DNA of 64,000 bases from Myxococcales bacterium (GTDB taxonomy: Bacteria; Myxococcota_A; Polyangia; Polyangiales; Polyangiaceae). A program made the translations under genes and the position numbers. The stretch covers positions 1,302,001 to 1,366,000 of the forward strand of contig JADJQX010000008.1 of NCBI GenBank assembly GCA_016712525.1. The letters run 5' to 3'. Below are positions 40,546-47,900 of this stretch, piece by piece (position 1 is the first letter of the stretch; each line of letters opens with the position of its first letter). The notes beneath the pieces were generated by a model that did no database searches, had not been told where the DNA came from, and saw only the letters and a program-made list of their open reading frames with translations.

Positions 40546-42738
40546 ATGAGTGACTACCGTTTCAGCTTTTTTCGGGCCGGAGGCGTCGATCAGGTCGTCC
40601 TGAAGACGGGCGCCGATCTCGCCGCTCTGCCCAAGCTCGACAAGAAGCTCTGGGTCGCCTTGGCCTGCCCGGTGAAGGGCACGGCCATCGACGAGAAGAC
40701 CCTGAAGATGCTCGACACCGACGAGGACGGGATGCTCCGCCCGCCCGAGGTGCTCGCGGCGCTCGACTGGGCGAAGAAGGCGTTCAAGTCCCTCGACGTG
40801 CTGCTCGAGAAGGGCGAGGACCTCCCGCTCGCGCAGCTCGACGACTCGACCGACGAGGGCAAGTCCGTGCTCGCTTCGGCGAAGCGCATCCTCGAGGACC
40901 AGAAAAAGTCGGGCAAGAGCATCTCGCTCGACCACGTGCTCGCCACGCAAGAGGCCTTCGCCGACACGAAGCTCAACGGCGACGGTGTCGTCCCGAAGGA
41001 GTCCGCCGACGACGAGCTCGTCGCGCTCGCGATCGAAGAGGTCATGAAGGGCGCGGGCGAGGTCCCCGATCGGAGCGGAAAACCCGGCGTGAACAAAGAG
41101 CTCGTCGAGAAGTACTTCGCCGACATCGAGGCGCGTCTCGCGTGGGCCAAAGAGGCCGCCGGGGTCTCGCCGCTCGCGGAGGCCACCGAGAAGGCGGCCT
41201 CGGCGCTCGCGGACGTCGACGAAAAGATCGAAGACTTCTTCACGCGGTGCCAGATCGCCGCGTTCGACACACGAGGCCAGGCGCTCCTCTCGGCGAGCGA
41301 AGGGGCCCTCACCGACCTCGGCCAGAAGAGCCTCGCGCAGACGGCCGACGACGTCGCGAAGCTCCCGCTCGCCAAGATCGACGCGAACGCCCAGCTCCCG
41401 CTCGAGACCGGCTTGAACCCGGCCTGGCGAGCCAAGATGGCCGCCTTCCGCGAGCACACCGTGACGCCGATCCTCGGCGCGAAGAAGGTGCTCACCGAGG
41501 CCGACTTCGTCACCTTGCGCGAGCGCCTCCAAGGCTTCCGAGACTGGAAGGGCAAGCGCGGGACCTACACCTGCGACAACGTCGACGACGCGCGCGCGAC
41601 GGTGCTCGTCGAGGGCGGCTACAAGGACAAGATCCTCACGCTCATCGAGAAGGACCTCGAGCTCGCGGCCGAGTACGACGCCATCACGAGCGTGGAGCGC
41701 GCCGTGCGCATGCGGCGCGACTACGCCAAGCTCCTCCGAAATTTCGTAAACTTTTCGGACTTTTACGGTTCGAAGAAGGCCTCGTTCCAGGCCGGCACGC
41801 TCTTCCTCGACGCGCGCTCCTGCGACCTGTGCCTCGTCGTGAACGACGCCGGGAAGCACGCGAGCCTCGCGGCGTTCTCGAACGCGTACCTCGTCTACTG
41901 CGACTGCACGCGCGCCTCGGGCGAGACGATGCAGATCGCGTGCGCGTTCACCGCGGGCGACGTCGACAACCTCATGGTCGGACGCAACGGCGTCTTCTAC
42001 GACCGCCAAGGCAAAGACTGGAGCGCCACGATCACGAAGATCATCGAGGCTCCGATCAGCGTACGGCAGGCCTTCTGGACGCCGTACAAACGCCTCATCC
42101 GCCTCGTCGAAGAGACGTTCGCGAAGCGCGCGGCCGAGAAGGACAAGGAGTCGATGGCGCAGGTCGACGGTGCGGCAGCCGCCGCGGCCACGGCCGACAA
42201 GGCTCCCCCCGCGCCTCCCGCCGATCCGGCCGCACCGCCGAAGAAGATGGACGTGGGCATGGTCGCCGCGATCGGCGTGGCCGTGGCCGGCGTCGCCGGG
42301 TTCCTCACGTCGGTCATCGGGATGTTCCTCGGGCTCGGCATCTTCATGCCACTCGGGATCCTCGCGCTCTTGCTCGCTATTTCGGGCCCGTCGATGCTGA
42401 TCGCGTGGCTCAAGCTCCGCAAGCGCAACCTCGGCCCCATCCTCGACGCGAACGGGTGGGCCGTGAACGCGATGGCGCGGATCAACGTGCCCTTCGGCAC
42501 CTCGCTCACCCACCTCCGGGAGCTCCCCGAGGGCGCGAGCCGCACGGCCGACGACCCGTTCGCCGAGAAGCCCACGCCGTGGGGTCTCTACATTTTCCTC
42601 GTGGTGCTGCTCGGCCTCGGCGTCGCGTGGACGATGGGCAAGGTCGACAGGTTCCTCCCGGAGAAGGCCCGCTCGAGCACGGTCTTCAAGCAGCCGGAGG
42701 CTCCGAAAGAGCCCGCCGCGGCCGCACCGGCCAAGTAG
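40546..42738 (+). CDS. EF-hand-containing membrane protein, unknown function
   Basis: A 730-residue protein without signal peptide. A textbook EF-hand loop lies at residues 57-68 (DTDEDGMLRPPE). A large domain (about 150-540) contains FYGSKKASFQAGTLFLDARS and ACAFTAGDVDNLMVGRNGVF. An Ala/Pro linker leads to two or three hydrophobic segments (about 565-625) and one more near 680-700 (GLYIFLVVLLGLGVAWTMG). So it is probably a calcium-responsive inner-membrane protein with the large domain in the cytoplasm. I do not recognise the family. Confidence 0.78.
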   Translation: MSDYRFSFFRAGGVDQVVLKTGADLAALPKLDKKLWVALACPVKGTAIDEKTLKMLDTDEDGMLRPPEVLAALDWAKKAFKSLDVLLEKGEDLPLAQLDDSTDEGKSVLASAKRILEDQKKSGKSISLDHVLATQEAFADTKLNGDGVVPKESADDELVALAIEEVMKGAGEVPDRSGKPGVNKELVEKYFADIEARLAWAKEAAGVSPLAEATEKAASALADVDEKIEDFFTRCQIAAFDTRGQALLSASEGALTDLGQKSLAQTADDVAKLPLAKIDANAQLPLETGLNPAWRAKMAAFREHTVTPILGAKKVLTEADFVTLRERLQGFRDWKGKRGTYTCDNVDDARATVLVEGGYKDKILTLIEKDLELAAEYDAITSVERAVRMRRDYAKLLRNFVNFSDFYGSKKASFQAGTLFLDARSCDLCLVVNDAGKHASLAAFSNAYLVYCDCTRASGETMQIACAFTAGDVDNLMVGRNGVFYDRQGKDWSATITKIIEAPISVRQAFWTPYKRLIRLVEETFAKRAAEKDKESMAQVDGAAAAAATADKAPPAPPADPAAPPKKMDVGMVAAIGVAVAGVAGFLTSVIGMFLGLGIFMPLGILALLLAISGPSMLIAWLKLRKRNLGPILDANGWAVNAMARINVPFGTSLTHLRELPEGASRTADDPFAEKPTPWGLYIFLVVLLGLGVAWTMGKVDRFLPEKARSSTVFKQPEAPKEPAAAAPAK

Positions 42739-42816
42739 AGCGAAGCTCCTGCGGGGGACGCGTTCGAGACGGTGATGAGCGGGGTGCCGAGGCGCCCCGC
42801 TCGCTATTTGGGGGGC

Positions 42817-44022
42817 ATGAAGACGCTCCTTCGCGCCACCTGCGTCGCCTCTCTGACCACGGCACTCGCCGCGCTCGCGGCGTGCACGACGACCTCGGTC
42901 ACCGAGGGAGCCGACGCCTCGACCGACGCTTCGCCCGCGCCCGCGAGCTGCGCGGGGAGCGCCACCGTCGACACGGCCTTCGACGTCGACCCCGAGGGGC
43001 CCGACGGCCAGGTGCACGCGTACGCCGAGCCCACGAGCGACGGCTTCTTCGTGGTGTACAACCGCCCGCATCCATCGGGAAAGAAGGGGAATTTCGCGGT
43101 CTACGTCGCGCGCTTCGGCTGCGACGGAAGACCCGTCTTCGCCCCGACGGCCGTGAGCGAAGGGCAGGACAACGAGATCGATCCCTCGGCCGTATGGGAT
43201 GGCTCGCGCCTCACGATCGTGTGGTCGGCCGACACGGGGAAGTCGCCCTCGAACCTCGAGCTTCGCACCCGCGTGGTCGGAGGAGACGGAAAGCCGCTCG
43301 GCGCCATCACGACGCTCGGGCTCTCGCGCCAGGGCAAACCCAACACCGGCAACGCGTGGATGCCGCATATCGCGCGGGGCTCGAACAAGGTGTGGCTCAC
43401 CGGCGCGTGGGGCGTCGAGGGGGCACAGGCCTTTCAAGTGCTCGCGCAGGAGCTCGACGAACGCGGAGCGACGAAGGGCGATGCGCTCGACGTGGCGTTC
43501 GAGCCGAAGGTGACGCAGAGCCAGCCGGTCGTCGCCGTCGACACCGCAGGGAAACGCTGGATCGCGTGGGCCCAGGAGCCCAACGAGGGGAGCCAGGTCG
43601 CCGCGGCGTGGGTGCGCGGCGAAGGAGGCGAGGCACGCGAGGTCGTCCCCAGCGGGGGAAACCCCTCGATCGCGTCGGGCGCATCGGGGACGTGGCTCGC
43701 AGCGAAGGGCGCGGCGGTCGAGCTCGGCACGGGCAAGACCACGGCCCTCCCCAGCTCGATCTCGCAGCCTGCGATCGCGGCCGACGAGGACGGCGCGCTC
43801 GTCGTAGGCTACGGAGCCGCGTCGGCGCGAGCCGCCCTTCGTGCCGTTCGTATCGGGAGAGACGGCGCAGCGCGAGACGCGCGAGACCTCGGCGCCCCGC
43901 AGGCCGCCGCGTACCCGCTCCGCCTCGCCACGGTCGGCCGGGGGCTCTTCGTCCTCGCCTACCAAGAGGGCGCGGGCGCCGCGATCCGCGCGAAGGCGCG
44001 CTTCGTCACGGCCGAGCCCTGA
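42817..44022 (+). CDS. lipoprotein with beta-propeller-like repeats
   Basis: A 401-residue lipoprotein. ATG 42817, just after a GGGGGG run, gives MKTLLRATCVASLTTALAALAAC (Cys23). The mature part has strand-rich repeats with DGSRLTIVWSADTGK, NKVWLTGAWGVEG, GKRWIAWAQEPNEG and SGTWLAAKGAAVE, the W-x-A/G pattern of sialidase-like or integrin-like propellers. No catalytic residues recognised. It ends 12 bases before a convergent cyclase gene. Confidence 0.76.
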   Translation: MKTLLRATCVASLTTALAALAACTTTSVTEGADASTDASPAPASCAGSATVDTAFDVDPEGPDGQVHAYAEPTSDGFFVVYNRPHPSGKKGNFAVYVARFGCDGRPVFAPTAVSEGQDNEIDPSAVWDGSRLTIVWSADTGKSPSNLELRTRVVGGDGKPLGAITTLGLSRQGKPNTGNAWMPHIARGSNKVWLTGAWGVEGAQAFQVLAQELDERGATKGDALDVAFEPKVTQSQPVVAVDTAGKRWIAWAQEPNEGSQVAAAWVRGEGGEAREVVPSGGNPSIASGASGTWLAAKGAAVELGTGKTTALPSSISQPAIAADEDGALVVGYGAASARAALRAVRIGRDGAARDARDLGAPQAAAYPLRLATVGRGLFVLAYQEGAGAAIRAKARFVTAEP

Positions 44023-44034
44023 GAGAGGGCGCGG

Positions 44035-45831
44035 TCAGCCGTCGACGCGAAAGCGCCCGAGCCTCATCGTGTCGACGACGCCCTTGAGCCGGGCCTCGAA
44101 CGGCTCGAACGGCTGGCCCGCGGCCCACCCCTCGCGATCGGCGAGCGTCGCGACCTCGTGCGTCGTGACGATCTCTCCCGGGAGCGCCTCGCCCTGGAGA
44201 CGGGCGGCCACGTTCACCGTGTGCCCGAAGTAGTCGAGCGCGCCGTTCGCGGTGACCACGTAGCAGGGCCCCGCGAACACGCCGATCTTGAGCCGCACAC
44301 GCTCGGCGCCCGTGTGCCCCGCGCGCACGGAAGGGAACCGCGTGTGCATCTCGGCCGCCGCGCGCACGGCGTCTTCTTCGCTGCCGAACGCGGCCATCAC
44401 CGCGTCACCGATCGTCTTGACGACCGCCCCCCCGTGCGACGAGACGAGGCCCCCGAGCAGGTCGAAGTGGTCTTGCACGAAGCCGAACGCGCGCGCATCT
44501 CCGATCGTCTCGTAGAGGGCCGTCGAGCCCGTCAAATCCGAGAAGAGCAGCGTGACCCGGGCGATGCGCAGCGTGAGGCCCGGGCGCAGAAGCTCGCGCG
44601 CGAACTGCTTGCGAAACCCAGGGAGCAGCGAGAGGTCGTGCGCCGTGGCCGCGTCGTCGGCGAAATCGACGCGCTCGATCTTGAGGTGGCGCTCCCCCTC
44701 GAGCTCGCTCGAAACGGTGATGGTGCCTCGCGGAGCGACGTCGGCCTGAGGTGGCGTGACGCCATCGAGCTTCGCCACCGCCGAGAGCGCCTCGTCCGCG
44801 CCCTCGGTCACGCGGAGGATCGACGCGGGGCCGCCACGAACGAAGAGGCGGTACCTGCCCGCGACCTCGGGCGCGCGCACCGAGGCCGAGCCGCGGGCCG
44901 GCAGGAGCGCCTGCACGAGCACGTGGGGCGTGCGCGCGGGGCCGCCAATGCAGTACGGGCCTTCGTCGAGCGCGCGGAGGTCACGCGGAGGACGAAACGT
45001 CGCCTCGACGGCGCGGTCCAAGTCCAAATCGTATGAAATATCGCACACTTGACAGTGCGCATGGGCCTCGAGCACCGAGAGGGCCCGGAGCCGCTCGGTC
45101 GCCGTGCGGCAGGACGGGCACACGAGATCCCAGGTGAGCTCCAGCACGCCCGCGCGCACGGCCTCGAGGCACGCCCCGAGCACGGCGCGGCGCGAGAGCC
45201 CCCACGCGCGCGCGAGCTCGTACGGGCGGATGCGATCGACCGCAGGATCGTCTCCGTCCCGGACGAGCGCGACGACACGCTCGGCGGCCTCGCGCTCCTC
45301 GCCCGTGAGCGGGCCCCGGAGATCGGCCTCGAGCTTCGTGAGCCTCCCCAGGTCGACGCGAGACGACACGTCGCGAGCCTCACGTGCGCTGACGAGCTCG
45401 GCGTCGAGGGCGGCGACGTACCCCGCGAGCTTGCCGACGAAGCGGCCCACCTGAAAACGGACGACGGGCGCGATCAGCGGGCTCTTCGGCACGACGGCGA
45501 CCTTGATGGCCACGGAGGTGCCCCCCGAAGGCGACGGCGAGAGCGAGAAGGCGTGCTCGAGGGACGCGACCATGCCCTTCCGCACCACACGCCGCACCCG
45601 GAAGCTCTCGGGCGCGGCCCACTCGTAGGGCCGCTCCTCGTACACGAGCGGGAACCCGCCCGAGACGGTCTTCACGACGAACCTCGCGGCGGTCGCGTCG
45701 TCGTTCGGCACAAGCTCGATGCGGCCGAGCCCGATGGCCCGGTTCAGGCGCTCCGTGTCGGTGAGCTTCGGCCACAAAGCCTCGGCGCTCGACAGGCAGA
45801 GCACGCTCCGCTCGACGACGATCTCTCCCAC
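44035..45831 (-). CDS. class III adenylate cyclase with SRPBCC and DUF5939-like regions
   Basis: A 598-residue cytoplasmic protein starting at GTG 45831. Residues 1-155 look like an SRPBCC/START-type ligand-binding domain (ALWPKLTDTERLNRAIGLG). The middle resembles DUF5939, with a zinc-ribbon-like pair CPSCR and CQVCD at about 250-280. The cyclase domain is C-terminal: TLLFSDLTGSTALYE (metal Asp), AVVKTIGDAVMAAF, RLKIGVFAGPCYVV, YFGHTVNVAARLQ. The likely output is cAMP, controlled by a hydrophobic ligand; that control is inference. Confidence 0.88.
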   Translation of the reverse strand: MGEIVVERSVLCLSSAEALWPKLTDTERLNRAIGLGRIELVPNDDATAARFVVKTVSGGFPLVYEERPYEWAAPESFRVRRVVRKGMVASLEHAFSLSPSPSGGTSVAIKVAVVPKSPLIAPVVRFQVGRFVGKLAGYVAALDAELVSAREARDVSSRVDLGRLTKLEADLRGPLTGEEREAAERVVALVRDGDDPAVDRIRPYELARAWGLSRRAVLGACLEAVRAGVLELTWDLVCPSCRTATERLRALSVLEAHAHCQVCDISYDLDLDRAVEATFRPPRDLRALDEGPYCIGGPARTPHVLVQALLPARGSASVRAPEVAGRYRLFVRGGPASILRVTEGADEALSAVAKLDGVTPPQADVAPRGTITVSSELEGERHLKIERVDFADDAATAHDLSLLPGFRKQFARELLRPGLTLRIARVTLLFSDLTGSTALYETIGDARAFGFVQDHFDLLGGLVSSHGGAVVKTIGDAVMAAFGSEEDAVRAAAEMHTRFPSVRAGHTGAERVRLKIGVFAGPCYVVTANGALDYFGHTVNVAARLQGEALPGEIVTTHEVATLADREGWAAGQPFEPFEARLKGVVDTMRLGRFRVDG

Positions 45832-45926
45832 CTGGACGACCGTACCACGCGCGCCTCGGCGCTCGCGCGAGGGATTTTTCGGGCCTCCGTGCGCGCGGCG
45901 AGGTTCCGTGCGAAAGTAGGGGTCTC

Positions 45927-46343
45927 ATGAAGAAGCTTCCTTCTCCCCTCCCGGCGGGTCCCGTCCTCACGACGAGCCGCGCTGCAGCGGCCGCGCTCGT
46001 CGCCACGCAGCTCGCGCTCTCCGCGGCGTGCGGGGACGGTGACGTCCAACAGATCCCCCCCCAAGCGCAGCCCCCCCAAGCGCAGCCCCCCAAGCGCAGG
46101 GCCCGCAGCCCGCCCCGCAGATCCCGCCGCAGCCCGCCCTCGACGCCTCGACCGACGACGCGAGCCCCGACGCGGCCGACGCGAGCCCCGACGCAGCCGA
46201 CGCGAGCGCGGACGCCCTCCCCGACCGCATCGCGCCCCAGCCGCCGCCCCAGCCACCGCCTCAGCCGCCGATGTGAGGCACCTCGTGCATTCTGCATCGA
46301 GTGCGCGCGCCGGCGATTCGTGAGAGCATCGGGCAGGTCATGA
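45927..46343 (+). CDS. Pro/Gln-rich lipoprotein, apparently frameshifted, paralogue 1
   Basis: Reads MKKLPSPLPAGPVLTTSR, then AAAAALVATQLALSAAC (lipobox SAAC) and PPQAQ repeats. As written, the frame runs Arg-rich to 46343 and overlaps the next gene. The repeat units upstream carry C7 between CAG and AAG, but the third carries C6 (46086-46091). Restoring one C gives QGPQPAPQIPPQPALDAS, an Asp/Ala-rich stretch and an end in PPQPPM at 46276. That looks far more natural and resembles the paralogue at 46340. So this is either a sequencing error or a phase-variable or broken gene. Function unknown; surface lipoprotein expected. Confidence 0.6.
   Translation: MKKLPSPLPAGPVLTTSRAAAAALVATQLALSAACGDGDVQQIPPQAQPPQAQPPKRRARSPPRRSRRSPPSTPRPTTRAPTRPTRAPTQPTRARTPSPTASRPSRRPSHRLSRRCEAPRAFCIECARRRFVRASGRS
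46086..46091 (+). other. C6 homopolymer at probable frameshift
   Basis: Two preceding copies of the CAG-C7-AAGCG unit keep frame; this third copy has C6 and breaks it. See the gene at 45927. Confidence 0.6.
46286..46296. repeat. TGYA-N3-TRCA palindrome, copy 8
   Basis: TGCA-TTC-TGCA between the two Pro/Gln-rich lipoprotein genes, 44 bases before ATG 46340. One of only two copies outside clear coding sequence, although the unshifted reading of the upstream gene covers it. Confidence 0.55.
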
Positions 46344-46828
46344 AGAAGCGTCCCTCTCCGCTCCCCGAAGGTCCTGCCCTCGTGCTCCGCCCCGCGGGAG
46401 TCGCGCTCGTCGCCGCGCAGGTCGCGCTCGCCACGGCGTGCGGGCCCACCGCGCTTCCCCCGCAGGCGCCTCCCGACTTCCAGCTCCGTGTGCCTCCACA
46501 AGCCCAGCCGAGCGACGTCGATGGTGGGCCGACCACCGTGGCGGATCCCCCGCAGGCCCAGCTCAAGAGCCCTCCGCCACCGCAGGCGCCCGAAGACCTG
46601 CCGCCCCCACCGCAGATCGCGCGCCCCGACGAACAGCATCGCTCGCCGCCTCCACAGGCGAACCCGGGTCCGATCCCACCTCAGCCCGCGCCACAAAGGC
46701 CCCCGCAGCCGAGGCCTCCTCAGGTCGCCCCGCAGCCCGCGTACCCCAACCATCCGCCCCAGCCCGGCCCGCCGCCGCAACCGGCCCCGCAGCTTCCGCC
46801 TCAACCCGCTCCCCGCCCCACCAAGTGA
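46340..46828 (+). CDS. Pro/Gln-rich lipoprotein, paralogue 2
   Basis: A 162-residue lipoprotein: MKKRPSPLPEGPALVLRP, then AGVALVAAQVALATAC (lipobox TAC). The rest is almost entirely Pro, Gln and Ala (PPQAPPDFQLRVPPQAQPSD, PPQPAPQLPPQPAPRPTK), probably an extended polyproline-type rod. Its N-terminus matches the gene at 45927 closely (MKK-PSPLP-GP), so the two are duplicates. The hydroxylase-like gene follows within two bases of its stop if that gene starts at GTG 46830. A proline-rich substrate next to an oxygenase is suggestive. Confidence 0.75.
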   Translation: MKKRPSPLPEGPALVLRPAGVALVAAQVALATACGPTALPPQAPPDFQLRVPPQAQPSDVDGGPTTVADPPQAQLKSPPPPQAPEDLPPPPQIARPDEQHRSPPPQANPGPIPPQPAPQRPPQPRPPQVAPQPAYPNHPPQPGPPPQPAPQLPPQPAPRPTK

Positions 46829-46829
46829 C

Positions 46830-46974
46830 GTGAGCACGAGCCGCATCCGCACGCGCACGCACGCCCCTTCGCCCCCCGGCCAAGCGCACCCTGCGCCTCA
46901 GCGACGCCCACGCGGGGTGGGCCGCACGAAACCTCGGCGACGGCGTTTCCCCCCAAGAGCTCGTCGCTACGCTC
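46830..46974 (+). other. probable N-terminal coding extension of the JmjC-like gene, out of frame at a C6 tract
   Basis: GTG 46830 lies one base after the preceding stop but is in a different frame from the oxygenase. Removing one C from the C6 run (46872-46877) would join MSTSRIRTRTHAPSPPAKR to LSDAHAGWAARNLGDGVSPQ. The latter matches the helical start usual for this family. Either a frameshift is present or translation starts at GTG 46975. Confidence 0.45.
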
Positions 46975-47856
46975 GTGAGCGCCGGGGTGCCCAAAACGCT
47001 CGCCATCCACGAGATCGCCGAGCTCACCGCCTCTCCGCTCTTCGCCGAGCTCCGCGCCACGCACAAGCGCCTCGAGCAAGCCGAGCAGGTCCTATGGCTC
47101 CTCCGCGAGGTCGGCCCCAAGGCCATCGAGCGCCGCGAGACGGTCGAGCCGGAGGAGCTCCTCGAGCACTATTTCAAGGCGAATCGGCCGTGTGCTCTCA
47201 CCCGCTACACCGAGGGTTGGCCTGCCCGATCGTGGACCCCGGAGAGCCTCGTCGACAAGCTCGGCGATCCGGAGATGACCGTGGTCGTCGGACGCGACGC
47301 CTTCCCCGTCGACTACGATCGCAAGACGCCCGAGCTCGCGCGCACGATGCGCATGTCGGAGTACGTGCGGCTCGTGCGAGAGCGCTCGCCGACGAACGAC
47401 CTTTATTCGGTCGCGAACAACCGCAACATGGACCGCGCGGCCTTCGGGCGGCTCCTCGACGACGTGCGCGTCGACGAGCGCATCTTCGACAGGTCGCGCC
47501 TCGAGGGCGGCACGTCGTTCTGGCTCGGGCCCGCGGGCACCGTCACGCCACTCCACCACGACACGACGAACATCCTCTTTTCGCAGCTCTACGGGCGAAA
47601 GCGGTTCGTGCTCGCGTCGCCCCTCGAGGTCGAGCTTCTCGCGCATGCGCGCGGCTACTACTCCGCCCTCGGAGGGGACGCAGAGGCGTTCCCGGCCGTC
47701 CGGCACGAGGTCGTGCTCGGGCCCGGGGAGTCGCTCTTTTTGCCCGTGGGGTACTGGCACGAGGTCACGTCGCTGGACGTGAGCATCAGCTTCTCGCTGC
47801 TCGCCTTCCGATTGCCGAACGGCTTCCAACCGTACGGCCCGGGCTTCGTCGAGTAG
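46975..47856 (+). CDS. JmjC/cupin-8-type 2OG-Fe(II) hydroxylase
   Basis: A 293-residue reading from GTG 46975; the true N-terminus may lie upstream at 46830 (see that entry). The JmjC/cupin_8 core is clear: ALTRYTEGWPARSWTPESL, WLGPAGTVTPLHHDTTNILF with iron ligands His-x-Asp, KRFVLASPLEVELL, and GESLFLPVGYWHEVTSLD with the distal His. Relatives hydroxylate proteins (FIH, ribosomal oxygenases) or small molecules. It is directly downstream of two Pro/Gln-rich lipoprotein genes, which may be its substrates; that link is inference from position. Confidence 0.85.
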   Translation: MSAGVPKTLAIHEIAELTASPLFAELRATHKRLEQAEQVLWLLREVGPKAIERRETVEPEELLEHYFKANRPCALTRYTEGWPARSWTPESLVDKLGDPEMTVVVGRDAFPVDYDRKTPELARTMRMSEYVRLVRERSPTNDLYSVANNRNMDRAAFGRLLDDVRVDERIFDRSRLEGGTSFWLGPAGTVTPLHHDTTNILFSQLYGRKRFVLASPLEVELLAHARGYYSALGGDAEAFPAVRHEVVLGPGESLFLPVGYWHEVTSLDVSISFSLLAFRLPNGFQPYGPGFVE

Positions 47857-47893
47857 CCCGCACGAGGCCGCCCGTTCGAGCGGCCTTCGCGGG
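47857..47893. terminator. hairpin between convergent genes
   Basis: Nested arms CCCGC/GCGGG and AGGCCGC/GCGGCCT around an eight-base loop lie between the stops at 47856 and 47901. A bidirectional terminator is likely, although no T-tract is present. Confidence 0.45.
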
Positions 47894-47900
47894 TCGCCGG

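Noticed and set aside
39157..43965. Upstream part of a 2,125-codon minus-strand frame continuing beyond the Rieske gene
   Set aside because: It is antisense to the deacetylase, EF-hand and propeller genes and has no recognisable motif; only 37588-39156 shows a real protein.
46136..46276. Asp/Ala-rich reading as a separate small gene
   Set aside because: It has no start and continues naturally from the gene at 45927 if one C is restored.
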